IMG/VR virus record: IMGVR_UViG_3300042923_000376
Location: 1-27,496 of that record
Direction: 5' to 3' (one strand)
DNA: 27,496 bases
Source: a virus
Made by a program: the position numbers and the translations under genes. Each line of letters begins with the position of its first letter. Position 1 is the first letter of the stretch. The notes under the pieces are model-generated. The model ran no database searches and was not told where the DNA came from. It saw only the letters and a list, made by a program, of their open reading frames with translations. Shown piece after piece: positions 8,348-14,502 of this stretch.

Positions 8348-8698
8348 TCAGGTGTTCCATCCACCTGGCTGATGCTGTGACGTCTCACTGTCGTGGTGTG
8401 GTTTGCACAAGCCACGTCCATGTGCAGGGTCGTTGGGGTTCATGCCACGCTCGAGTAGTTCTTTGCGTGACAGTGGGTAGTGGTCAGCTACTGTGGCGAA
8501 GCTGATGCAGCCGGGTATGACGCAGATGGGGTCTCGTGTGAGTACGTGGTTGCGGAAGGCTTGGTGTCCACGGGTGTTGTATCCACGGTCCCGTGCTGTA
8601 CCCCTAGCCCTGTCTGCTGCACGCCTGTGTGCGTGGCAGCGTGACCCCTCGGTGGAGGGGTAGATCGTTGGGCATCCAGGTTGTGAGCACACACGCAT
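8348..8698 (-). CDS. HNH endonuclease, packaging-associated type
   Basis: This 116-residue protein has an N-terminal zinc knuckle (C4, C9, C21, H24) and an HNH core with VADHYP (D72, H73), a treble-clef cysteine set (C59, C64, C98) and LCKPHHD (H101, H102). I chose the ATG at 8698, preceded by GAGG; the frame is open to 8788 but that part reads through a tRNA-like element. In HK97-type phages an HNH protein coded beside the terminase is needed for cos cleavage, and this gene order (HNH, TerS, TerL, portal) fits. A homing role cannot be excluded. Confidence 0.8.
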   Translation of the reverse strand: MRVCSQPGCPTIYPSTEGSRCHAHRRAADRARGTARDRGYNTRGHQAFRNHVLTRDPICVIPGCISFATVADHYPLSRKELLERGMNPNDPAHGRGLCKPHHDSETSQHQPGGWNT

Positions 8699-8928
8699 GG
8701 TGTACCTCGGAGGTTCGTCGAAGGGAATTGCTGGCACGGCAGGGATCGAACCTGCGCGCTTCCGATTTGTCCGCCGTGCGTCCCGCACCAGCAGTCGCGG
8801 GGGTGGTGCTTGCGACCCTCTGCGGATTCCGCGAGCAGGAACGCTGATAGCTTGCGGTCCTGGTATCGCGAGAACGCCGCCCTGCCGAACGCAATAAACC
8901 TCCCGGTAGCGCGCTCAGTCATCGTCAT
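8488..8928 (-). CDS. Small protein with DCWCG motif; true end unclear
   Basis: The ATG at 8928 overlaps the previous stop by 14 bases, so this frame is probably translated. The first 50 or so residues look real: MTMTERATGRF, a helical RYQDRKLSAFLLAE, then HPRDCWCGTHGG, which could bind metal. After that the frame runs through a tRNA-like sequence and then 210 bases out of frame with the HNH gene, with no stop until 8488. The original end of this gene was probably lost when the tRNA-like element or HNH gene arrived. Function unknown. Confidence 0.4.
   Translation of the reverse strand: MTMTERATGRFIAFGRAAFSRYQDRKLSAFLLAESAEGRKHHPRDCWCGTHGGQIGSAQVRSLPCQQFPSTNLRGTPCVCAHNLDAQRSTPPPRGHAATHTGVQQTGLGVQHGTVDTTPVDTKPSATTYSHETPSASYPAASASPQ
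8731..8790 (-). other. tRNA-like element lacking a D-arm
   Basis: On the minus strand a perfect T-arm (GCAGG, loop TTCGATC, CCTGC) is followed directly by CGTGCCA, which pairs with TGGTGCG 35 bases upstream as a 7-bp acceptor stem with two wobbles. The pairing extends 3 further bases (TGC/GCA). Only 28 bases lie between acceptor and T-stem instead of about 41-43. There is no D-arm, and I find no standard anticodon stem with a U33. It is best seen as a decayed tRNA or tRNA mimic, not a working tRNA gene. Confidence 0.4.
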
Positions 8929-9163
8929 CCTCCGGGGTAGTTGTAGCGAACCTGTCCTCAGTCAAGGCCACATCCAGCATGCCGCGTTTCGTCACCCATG
9001 ACAGTTCAGGGGACGAGAGGACACCGACCGTGGATTGTCCGTCTTGCTCGAGCTCGGGTGAGCGACGGTGGCTGATGAGGACCCAGGAGTCTACGTAGGA
9101 GTCGGGTTCGACCGTGCCGTAATAGGTACGGACAGCGGCGCACAGATCCTCATAAGCGCTCAC
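8915..9163 (-). CDS. Hypothetical protein, acidic C-terminus
   Basis: This 82-residue protein starts with GTG at 9163, 7 bases after an AAGGGG ribosome site. The N-terminal part (YEDLCAAVRTYYGTVEPDSYVDSWVL) looks like a folded alpha/beta unit, and the last nine residues are almost all Asp, Glu or Pro (TPEDDDD). I do not recognise the family. Its stop overlaps the next start by 14 bases, so it belongs to the same small-gene series. The acidic tail might mimic DNA or mediate protein contact, but that is speculation. Confidence 0.6.
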   Translation of the reverse strand: MSAYEDLCAAVRTYYGTVEPDSYVDSWVLISHRRSPELEQDGQSTVGVLSSPELSWVTKRGMLDVALTEDRFATTTPEDDDD

Positions 9164-9175
9164 CTGTAAGCCCCT

Positions 9176-9301
9176 TTACTCAAGACCATTCGGTTTAGCG
9201 TCAGGGCTCGGGTCAGCCTGCTCTGCCACCAACCTGCCGATGCGGGAGTCGATGTACTCAGCCCGAAGATCACCACACGCGTCCGTGTCACACCGGCACA
9301 T
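9176..9301 (-). CDS. Very small protein with Cys pairs (41 residues)
   Basis: The ATG at 9301 overlaps the stop of the gene before it as TGATG and is preceded by a good GGAGGAG site 5 bases away, so it is likely translated despite its size. The N-terminus MCRCDTDACGDLR has three cysteines in nine residues, which could hold a metal. The rest (EYIDSRIGRLVAEQADPS) is helical and polar. No known family recognised. It sits between two other cysteine-containing mini-genes. Confidence 0.6.
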   Translation of the reverse strand: MCRCDTDACGDLRAEYIDSRIGRLVAEQADPSPDAKPNGLE

Positions 9302-9477
9302 CAGGACTCCTCCAACAGTTCGCGCTCACTATCCCGAATCCGGGCAAGCGCAACAGGTCCGTCAAGGAACACGTGACAGTCGCGGCACTGAAGCCGTCGA
9401 CCACCAGGCGTGTGGTTGATCTCGTCGCCGTAGATGCCACGCAGGTTGCTGTGCGGGCAACGCCACCAGCGCATCAT
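9301..9477 (-). CDS. Small zinc-ribbon-like protein (58 residues)
   Basis: The ATG at 9477 overlaps the previous stop as ATGA. Residues 1-36 (RWWRCPHSNLRGIYGDEIN, later RRLQCRDCHVFLDGP) give a C-x2-type pair and a second Cys/His pair, consistent with a small zinc ribbon related to phage proteins that carry a single CxxC ... CxxC module. The C-terminal half is a charged helix (RIRDSERELLEE). Possible roles are nucleic-acid or protein binding; I cannot choose between them. Confidence 0.65.
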   Translation of the reverse strand: MMRWWRCPHSNLRGIYGDEINHTPGGRRLQCRDCHVFLDGPVALARIRDSERELLEES

Positions 9478-9668
9478 TCGTCCTCGAGCAGGAAGCTGAA
9501 GTCCCAGATGCGGGTAGCGATCTTGACGAGGTTCGCTTCACCCTTGCGGTAGTGGTGGACACACCACAGCATGTCCGTACCGTGCACACGGGTGACGACG
9601 TACGCCTGCGCTGAGCACCCGTCGCACCGGTCTTGTGCGGTCGGGCGTTCCCATTCGTGGTCGTCCAT
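9474..9668 (-). CDS. DUF7455-like actinobacterial small Cys/His protein
   Basis: This 64-residue protein contains RCDGCSAQAYVV followed about 15 residues later by WCVHHYRKGEA, the C-x2-C ... C-x-H-H arrangement of the actinobacterial DUF7455 family, common in actinomycetes and their phages. It probably binds zinc; the cellular role is unknown. I use the ATG at 9668, because the open frame further upstream runs into the end of the HNH pseudogene. It ends with the acidic SFLLEDE. Its stop overlaps the next start. Confidence 0.7.
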   Translation of the reverse strand: MDDHEWERPTAQDRCDGCSAQAYVVTRVHGTDMLWCVHHYRKGEANLVKIATRIWDFSFLLEDE

Positions 9669-9679
9669 GACGCACCGCC

Positions 9680-10526
9680 TTATGCCACGCGAAGGTAGGT
9701 CGACGTTCGGCGCTTGAGCGGCTTGCTCAGCCGGTCGCGGTACCGCCACTCAGAGAGGAACCAGTTGTTCTTCGATACGTTGCAGCTTGAGCAGGCGGGG
9801 AGTAGATTCCCGATCCCGTTCGAACCTCCGGAGCTCACGGGAACCACGTGATCGATGTGGTAGCCGTCCCGCAGTGCCTCGCCGCAGTACGCGCACGCAC
9901 TTCTATGACGAGCAAGCAGACGCCTAATGTCGCGCACGCACTTCTATGACGAGCAAGCAGACGCCTAATGTCGCGCACGCACTTCTATGACGAGCAAGCA
10001 GACGCCTAATGTCGCGCTCAGTCACCTCGAAGCTAGCAACCCCGCGCAGACGTGCCCGCCTGCGACGGACAATCTCCCGCGCTCGTTCCGGATTCTTCGC
10101 CGCCCACTCCTGGTTGTGGCGCGGGTTACGCTCTTGCCACCTCTTGTAGCGCTCTCTGACCGCCTCAGCGTTCTCGGCGCGGTACCGCTCGTTGTACAGG
10201 CGGTAGTAGTCGGGGTGTTCCTCACGCCAGCGCTTGTTGTATTCGGAGTGGTAGTCAGGATTCGCCTCACGCCAGCCGCGGTTGCACTCCTGCATGTAGA
10301 CCTTGTGGCAGGGTCGGCAACGTTGGGCGAGCCCGTTGGCGGGCTTGTACTCCTTGCCACAGTCAGGGCAGAGGCGTGGTCGTGTTGCGAGATCTTGAGC
10401 CGAAACTAGCGGGTCGCCGGTCGCCCGGTATCGGCGGTAATGCCGCGGGCAGAACCCCTTGGCTCCCTTTGGCCCGACTACGCTCAAACATCCGTCGACA
10501 GAGCAGTTAGAATCGACAACAGCCAT
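9680..10526 (-). pseudogene. HNH endonuclease gene, frameshifted by tandem repeat
   Basis: Two overlapping frames encode one broken HNH protein. The N-terminal part starts at ATG 10526 with a Cys motif (NCSVDGC ... GFCPRHYRRY), a second CPDCGKEY ... CRPCHK zinc module and four imperfect repeats of the type WREANPDYHSEYNKR. The C-terminal part contains CAYCGE, HIDHVVPVSSGG and NLLPACSSCN, the full HNH core. The break lies in a 41-bp unit present three times. Removing the two extra copies (82 bp) restores one frame of exactly 254 residues. As it stands the N-terminal product ends at 9924 and lacks the nuclease core; a GTG at 9937 could still express the HNH half. Confidence 0.8.
9891..10013. 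repeat. 41-bp tandem repeat, three identical copies
   Basis: Three perfect copies occupy 9891-9931, 9932-9972 and 9973-10013. The unit begins GCGCACGCAC and ends CGCCTAATGTC. The next bases after the array (GCGCTCAG) begin with the same GCGC, so the single-copy sequence carried a CGCGC microhomology at both ends that could seed slippage. Each copy shifts the frame by two bases, and three copies break the HNH gene. Complete identity suggests a very recent event or an assembly error. Confidence 0.95.
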
Positions 10527-10718
10527 TGAATCTCCTACGCAACTAGGGGTTCTGGTGAGGCCCGGCGAGTGTTGACGCACTCGTTCGGGCCGTTTCCAAT
10601 TTTACCTGATGGCAGGGACATTCCCGGATGACCGCCGCACTCGTCCCCGCGTGATCTAGAGGTAAGGCTCGCGGCCCAGTGAGATGCGTTTCGGGGGTTT
10701 GGCGGTTGGGAAGTCGGT
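10527..10718. promoter_or_regulatory. Gap with strong stem-loop upstream of HNH pseudogene
   Basis: This 192-base stretch holds no supported gene. GGCCCG at 10559-10564 pairs with CGGGCC at 10586-10591, and inside it CGAGTG at 10566-10571 pairs with CACTCG at 10578-10583, making a 12-pair hairpin with a small internal loop. On the plus strand it is followed by a T-rich stretch (10592-10604), on the minus strand it is not. It may end transcription loosely after the metallophosphoesterase gene, or form a leader structure. A TAAAAT at about 10602-10607 on the minus strand is a weak -10 candidate without a good -35. Confidence 0.4.
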
Positions 10719-11867
10719 TTACGGTTCGACGAACTCGAGCGCGTAGACGCCTGAGTCCTTGACCGTGAAGGTGGTGATCGACGGCTTCGAATGCTCGCCC
10801 GTCTTGTTCTCGAACCATGCCGAGCCGGCGTCGAACATCGAACACGACACGATCGCCCGACCACGTGATTCCCGATAACCGGGCTGGTGGAAGTGACCGT
10901 GGCACACGATGCGTGCATCAGCCATCGGAGACCGTGTGGACGCCGCCTGATTCGCAACCCACTGCGGGATGCGGTCGTACGTGCCCGCGTGGTGTCCGTG
11001 AGTGAACGCCACCACAGTCCCATCAACGTCCACATAGGTCACGACGTCGTACTTCGACGGCGGGTAGTGAAACGTCAGGTTGAACCGGTCTGGCGCGAGG
11101 AGCGCGAACGCTTCCTCCACCGTCTTGGCGATGCCGATGCCGTGGTCTCCGTAGCCGACCTTGCCCATCGCGTTCCGAACCTCGCCGTGGTTCGAAGGAA
11201 CGGCGGCAACATGGGTCTCACCCGCGTAGGGAGCGAGTGTCAGGATCGCCTGTGTAAGGCGACGCTGCCATGCCTGCAACTGCTCAGGGAACTCGAGCGT
11301 GTTCGTCGCGATCTGGTTCGGCGCCGAAGATGTGATGCCCTCTACCGGATCACCGTTGTCCGCGATGACCAGAACACTCGGTCGCTGCTGCTTGACCTTC
11401 CAAGCCACCTTCGCAAGCGCCTGCTGGTACCGGTTGTCGAGGTCTTCGGGTCCGGTAGAGTCCGGGCCGTCCTTGCCGAGCTGACCATCTGCGAGGCAGA
11501 CCACCATCGGGAGCCCGGGCGTCTTGGCTGGCTTGATCGGCTTTGTGGGCCGGATCAGTGATGCGAGCCAGGCTGACCCGGGCGATTCCTCGTCGGGCGT
11601 GATTCGCTCGAACTGGAAGAAGAACGAGTACGTGTCTTCACGGTCATGATGCGTTTTGGTCCACTGCGACGTCTTGCCCACGATCCGGAACACATCAGGA
11701 TCGATACCGGCGAGCTCGAGGAGGGTGCGTTCGTCGGACACCATGCCGCGCACGGCACCCGTGGCCGCTTCGCCCTTACCGGTCTCGTAGTCGAGTTCGG
11801 AGTGCTTCTGGTACTTGGTGGGCGGGGTCGGCAGCGGGGCGTCGTTGAGGCGGTCTGCGAGGCTCAT
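10719..11867 (-). CDS. Calcineurin-like metallophosphoesterase (large phage type)
   Basis: This 382-residue protein carries the metal-binding motifs of the calcineurin-like superfamily in order: LADGQLGK (about 125-132), IADNGDPVEG (about 168-177, the GDxxD-like block), PSNHGE (about 224-229), FTHGHHAG (about 289-296) and CHGHFHQPG (about 322-330). The first Asp-x-His is Asp-Gly-Gln here. It likely hydrolyses phosphodiesters; its substrate and role in phage growth are unknown. I chose ATG at 11867, which overlaps the previous stop as ATGA. Its start (MSLADRL ... PPTKYQ) resembles the start of the gene before it. Confidence 0.8.
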   Translation of the reverse strand: MSLADRLNDAPLPTPPTKYQKHSELDYETGKGEAATGAVRGMVSDERTLLELAGIDPDVFRIVGKTSQWTKTHHDREDTYSFFFQFERITPDEESPGSAWLASLIRPTKPIKPAKTPGLPMVVCLADGQLGKDGPDSTGPEDLDNRYQQALAKVAWKVKQQRPSVLVIADNGDPVEGITSSAPNQIATNTLEFPEQLQAWQRRLTQAILTLAPYAGETHVAAVPSNHGEVRNAMGKVGYGDHGIGIAKTVEEAFALLAPDRFNLTFHYPPSKYDVVTYVDVDGTVVAFTHGHHAGTYDRIPQWVANQAASTRSPMADARIVCHGHFHQPGYRESRGRAIVSCSMFDAGSAWFENKTGEHSKPSITTFTVKDSGVYALEFVEP

Positions 11868-12097
11868 GCGAGGCCTCGTTTCATCCGCCACTGTCTGAAT
11901 GAGTTGTCCGACATCTCCGGGGCACCCTCAGCCACAAGCTCCTTCAACAGGGCGACGTGACCCCACTCCCGGTTGGTCGCAGCGTCAAGGATGACGGCTT
12001 GTTCCGCTTCGGGGCGGGATTCGAGCCACACGTCCATGACGGACCGGCCCGGGCGGTACTTCGCTGGCGGTGCAGCGAGACGATCTGCAAGTCCCAT
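11864..12097 (-). CDS. Small protein partnered with metallophosphoesterase, HTH-like
   Basis: This 77-residue protein starts at ATG 12097 with GGGAG 5 bases upstream. It opens with MGLADRLAAPPAKYRPG, then has helices around SVMDVWLESRPEAEQAVIL and REWGHVALLKELV and ends in MSDNSFRQWRMKRG, which looks like the recognition part of a helix-turn-helix. Similar small proteins lie just before this metallophosphoesterase in other actinophages. DNA binding is likely but not proven. The coupled overlap and shared N-terminal motif point to a joint function. Confidence 0.65.
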   Translation of the reverse strand: MGLADRLAAPPAKYRPGRSVMDVWLESRPEAEQAVILDAATNREWGHVALLKELVAEGAPEMSDNSFRQWRMKRGLA

Positions 12098-12440
12098 GGT
12101 CGCTCCCAATGGGTTGGGTGCACACTCCCCCCGGATTACGCAGGGGTGCGTGCACAGGGAAAGTGAAGAGTGCCGACCTCAGCACCGCCGTTGGCAGTCT
12201 GGCTCCGGCTGTGACGGTCACCGCGCTTAGCGAAGGCGCGACTTACGACCGTGTTTGGGTATGGTGGCCGGCTCCTGGGCCGGCCTTCCTCAACCGATCG
12301 ACGGGTTCGCCGTGTTGCCGGGAGGAATAGAAAATCCCCATCAGGCCCGGAGGACGATGGGGAGCAACGTCGGTTTGAAGGCGCGTTGCATCAACCTAGG
12401 GTCGATTATACACACACGAACGTGCGTACGCAATACCCCA
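12098..12440. promoter_or_regulatory. Non-coding boundary between early and middle/late transcription
   Basis: No gene is supported in these 343 bases. Read towards the left they contain the terminator described separately, a GGCCGGC/GCCGGCC hairpin at 12266-12285, a perfect GTGAC-G-GTCAC palindrome at 12211-12221, and a long imperfect stem at 12119-12164 just upstream of the next ribosome site. After a terminator a new minus-strand promoter is needed for 12097 leftwards, but I see no good -35/-10 pair, which hints at an activator-dependent promoter. The palindrome is a possible operator. Confidence 0.5.
12331..12363 (-). terminator. Intrinsic terminator of the early operon
   Basis: On the minus strand TCCCCATC (12363-12356) pairs perfectly with GATGGGGA (12342-12335) around a 13-base loop, and TTTTC follows immediately (12334-12330). 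This is a standard rho-independent terminator, placed about 80 bases after the stop of the last early gene at 12441. Confidence 0.75.
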
Positions 12441-12638
12441 TCAGTCAGCCTTCTGCTCCTTCTGCGCTCGAACTGCGTTCGCCAGCGCATCCGTGAGCAC
12501 CATGCGGATCCGGTGTTCCTCCTCGTAGGCGGCGATCAGAGCCGCCAGAGGCTCATGAAAGTAGTGTGCGTCGCCGGACAGGCGGTCTCGGGAGTAGTAG
12601 CGTTCGAGCGCGGCGCGGGCGTCTTCGAGCGTTCTCAC
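12441..12638 (-). CDS. Small helical protein (65 residues)
   Basis: The start is GTG at 12638, with a clear AAGGAG site 7 bases upstream; longer readings of the frame overlap the neighbouring gene and lack a site. The protein is almost all helix: RTLEDARAALERYYSRD, then PLAALIAAYEEEHRIRM and a Lys-rich end (AQKEQKAD). No family recognised. It is the last gene before the early terminator, so it should be the least transcribed of the early set. Confidence 0.65.
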   Translation of the reverse strand: MRTLEDARAALERYYSRDRLSGDAHYFHEPLAALIAAYEEEHRIRMVLTDALANAVRAQKEQKAD

Positions 12639-12679
12639 GTCAGTTCTCCTTGGTCCAGCCGCGCAGGCAGCGTCATAAC

Positions 12680-13135
12680 TCACTCCGATTCGGCGGCGAG
12701 GATGCGGAAGTCCGTTATCTGCTCGATCGGGACTCGGTCCGTCCATGAGTATCCGCTCTCGACTGTCACGGACTTGGTGGAGACGCGGACCACCTTGCGC
12801 CACGACCCGTACTTCACGTGCGTGGCGCCCTTAAGGTCGTCAGCCGTGTACCGCACTCGCTCCGCCTCAGCGATCCGGCGTTCCAGGGAGCGGATCTTGT
12901 AGGACCAGAGTTCGATCCGCTCGTCGGCTTCCCGGTGCGCACGGTCGGCGCTTGTCCACGCGCCGCGCACCTTCTGAGCCGCGCGCTGGTTTCCGGAACC
13001 GCCGAAGCCAGGGATGCCGCCGCCCATCTCATGGGCGGTCTCGGACATGAGCTCCGCCCGAGCCTTTGCCTTCTCGGCTTGCTCGAGCCAATAGCGCGCG
13101 TCCGCCAGCTTCGCCTTCATCATCTCGATTTCCAT
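12680..13135 (-). CDS. Coiled-coil conserved actinophage protein
   Basis: This 151-residue protein starts with ATG at 13135, overlapping the previous stop as TGATG. Residues 1-30 (MEIEMMKAKLADARYWLEQA) and 60-100 (RIELWSYKIRSLERRIAEAE) are charged helices likely to form a coiled coil. The C-terminal 50 residues (GATHVKYGSWRKVVRVS, then VTVESGYSWTDRVP) form a small beta-rich unit that recurs in actinobacterial and phage proteins. The function is unknown; the C-terminal unit may be a nucleic-acid-binding barrel, which is a guess. Confidence 0.65.
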   Translation of the reverse strand: MEIEMMKAKLADARYWLEQAEKAKARAELMSETAHEMGGGIPGFGGSGNQRAAQKVRGAWTSADRAHREADERIELWSYKIRSLERRIAEAERVRYTADDLKGATHVKYGSWRKVVRVSTKSVTVESGYSWTDRVPIEQITDFRILAAESE

Positions 13136-13320
13136 CAGAACGCACCCCCAACAATCCATGGCTTCTCGATGAGAACAGCCGCACCGGTCATGAGCTTCAG
13201 TTCCGCCTCGGCCTTCGGCATCGGGAAGGCGCGCAGCATACGAGTGTTGTACTGGTAGTAGCGGATGCCGCGCTTGGTGGAAACGGTCCAGATTTCGGTG
13301 GGGCGGGTGCTGTTCGTCAT
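13135..13320 (-). CDS. Small protein of 61 residues, probable leaderless mRNA
   Basis: The ATG at 13320 has no ribosome site. A TTGCAG/TACTCT promoter with 17-base spacing would start transcription at or next to the A of the ATG, so the mRNA is probably leaderless. The protein (WTVSTKRGIRYYQYNTRML, then AELKLMTGAAVLIEK) looks like a small mixed alpha/beta domain. No family recognised. It heads a short minus-strand unit with the two genes to its left, divergent from the plus-strand HTH gene. Confidence 0.6.
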   Translation of the reverse strand: MTNSTRPTEIWTVSTKRGIRYYQYNTRMLRAFPMPKAEAELKLMTGAAVLIEKPWIVGGAF

Positions 13321-13375
13321 GTAACTAGAGTAACAGGCTAGACCTTTACCTGCAACCGCAGTTACAATGTTTTCC
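13321..13375. promoter_or_regulatory. Divergent promoter pair with GTAAC repeats
   Basis: Rightward: TAGACC (13339-13344), 18-base spacer, TACAAT (13363-13368), 7 bases, then GTG at 13376. Leftward: TTGCAG (13355-13350), 17-base spacer, TACTCT (13332-13327), 6 bases, then ATG at 13320. Both would give leaderless transcripts. GTAAC occurs at 13321-13325 and 13330-13334 and its complement GTTAC at 13361-13365, so each start lies beside a copy. These are plausible operator half-sites for the HTH protein encoded on the right. Confidence 0.5.
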
Positions 13376-13552
13376 GTGACCGATTCCACTCTCGAAACCC
13401 TCCGCGCGTTCCAAGAACGCATGAACGCCATGCCGAAGCGCCGCGCCGAACTCATCGCCGAAGCCAGAGTGGCCGGCCACTCCTGGCCGAAGATCGCCGA
13501 AGCGCTCGGCATGACACACCCGGGCGCCATGAAAGCCGCCAAAGCCAAGTAG
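13376..13552 (+). CDS. Small HTH DNA-binding protein, lone plus-strand gene
   Basis: This 58-residue protein is one of only two plus-strand genes. I use the GTG at 13376, in line with the TACAAT -10 box 7 bases upstream; an ATG nine bases earlier overlaps that box. Residues 22-58 (RRAELIAEARVAGHSWPKIA, then EALGMTHPGAMKAA) form a clear helix-turn-helix of the kind seen in small actinobacterial regulators. It ends one base before the convergent minus-strand stop at 13554. Its own promoter and opposite direction make it look like an independently expressed (moron-like) gene. Confidence 0.7.
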   Translation: MTDSTLETLRAFQERMNAMPKRRAELIAEARVAGHSWPKIAEALGMTHPGAMKAAKAK

Positions 13553-13553
13553 C

Positions 13554-14177
13554 TCACCCCTCCCTGGTCTCAAGTTCGTAGGCGAGTTCTCTTGCCCCCC
13601 ACCTCTTGTCGCACGCACGACAATGAGCCGTAGATTCGTCGATCAGCGACTTGTCCGGGTTGCGGGGTGATTCGACGACAAGGGGGCGCGGGTATCGTTC
13701 CCCGTCCCGCCACCACTCCGCCGCCCCACACGTGGGGCACGGGTCGGGGAGGTCTTTCTGTCGCGGCGGTTCGATCTCCCTGCGAATGGATGCTTCCCAG
13801 CCGGTGAGCAGCCGAACCTTCGCGGCGAGGGTTCCCGGTTCGCGTTCCGTCTGCGTCCACGCCACGTACCAGGCCCGCAACGTCCGACCCGGGTCACCCT
13901 TATGCACCGTCGCTTTCGCGTCATGCGCCCAATCGGTGATCTGCGAACTGATCCGCATGAACAACATGAGGGCGCCGGAGTTGATCGGTACCCGCTGATT
14001 CGGGAGGCTCTTGGAACCTTCCCGGCTGAGGGAGAAACGGATCTCGTTCTGAAGCCGGTCCAACAGGGGCGTGTCGAACACGACACACGTGAACCGGGAA
14101 TCCTGAATCGTGTGATGCAGGAACCCCGGCTTCGTGAGTGAGTCGACGGCGTCGAGGAGTTCGGTGAGTTCGGTCAT
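13554..14177 (-). CDS. Conserved actinophage zinc-finger protein
   Basis: This 207-residue protein has a helical N-terminal part (LTELLDAVDSLTKPGFL), a middle with DWAHDAKATVHKGDP and AAKVRLLTGWEASIRR, and a C-terminal zinc ribbon with CPTCGAAEWW and, about 35 residues on, HCRACDKRWGARELAYEL. This layout recurs in actinophage early regions (some are labelled DUF7341). Function unknown; the ribbon suggests nucleic-acid binding. ATG at 14177 overlaps the previous stop as ATGA. Confidence 0.7.
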   Translation of the reverse strand: MTELTELLDAVDSLTKPGFLHHTIQDSRFTCVVFDTPLLDRLQNEIRFSLSREGSKSLPNQRVPINSGALMLFMRISSQITDWAHDAKATVHKGDPGRTLRAWYVAWTQTEREPGTLAAKVRLLTGWEASIRREIEPPRQKDLPDPCPTCGAAEWWRDGERYPRPLVVESPRNPDKSLIDESTAHCRACDKRWGARELAYELETREG

Positions 14178-14344
14178 AGTGGTTTCCCGTGGCCCTTCAA
14201 CCCACACGACGGCAACACGGACCCGTCAACATCCCTCGCTGTACCCCGCATCGGCTGCACACCACACCACGCACACGTGTACGTCGAAAACGCCATATCC
14301 CGCACGGCATCACTGATCGGTGTCTTCTTCGGCTTCTTGCTCAT
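14174..14344 (-). CDS. Small Cys-rich protein (56 residues)
   Basis: The ATG at 14344 has a very good GGAGG site 5 bases upstream and overlaps the previous stop as ATGA; the stop in turn overlaps the next ATG. The protein opens with Lys-rich SKKPKKTPISD, then YTCAWCGVQP and LPSCGLKGHG, which could form a small zinc site. It is a coupled member of the mini-gene series between the SSB gene and the zinc-ribbon gene. Confidence 0.65.
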   Translation of the reverse strand: MSKKPKKTPISDAVRDMAFSTYTCAWCGVQPMRGTARDVDGSVLPSCGLKGHGKPL

Positions 14345-14502
14345 GTCGACCTCCGATTGTTGGGGCAGTCCTCGCGCCCGCCCGTGAACGGGTTACGACA
14401 CTTGCCGCAGGCGTGAGGTGCGGGTTCAAGTGGAGGGTTCAACACCGCGTCCAACCAGCCCCGCTCCTGCTTCGTGGGACGAGACCAATGCTTCTTAGCC
14501 AT
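14341..14502 (-). CDS. Small zinc-motif protein (53 residues)
   Basis: The start is ATG at 14502, overlapping the SSB stop as TGATG, and the stop overlaps the next ATG. The protein has a basic N-terminus (AKKHWSRPTKQERGWLDAV) and a C-terminal ACGKCRNPFTGGREDCPN, a C-x2-C ... C pattern. It is too short for a clear family assignment. The tight coupling to the SSB gene suggests it is made in the same amounts and may act in DNA metabolism. Confidence 0.65.
   Translation of the reverse strand: MAKKHWSRPTKQERGWLDAVLNPPLEPAPHACGKCRNPFTGGREDCPNNRRST

Noticed and set aside
8699-8788. N-terminal extension of the packaging HNH with AGSIPAVPAIPF
   Set aside because: This part is a reading of the tRNA-like T-arm; the ATG at 8698 has a GAGG site and begins with the zinc knuckle.
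8731-8790. Functional tRNA gene
   Set aside because: No D-arm, too short between acceptor and T-stem, and no standard anticodon loop, so listed only as tRNA-like.
9891-10013. CRISPR array
   Set aside because: Units are directly adjacent with no spacers; it is a simple tandem repeat inside a coding gene.
13321-13557. Extended 140-residue form of the 61-residue minus-strand protein
   Set aside because: The extension is antisense to the plus-strand HTH gene and crosses its promoter; the leaderless ATG at 13320 explains the gene better.
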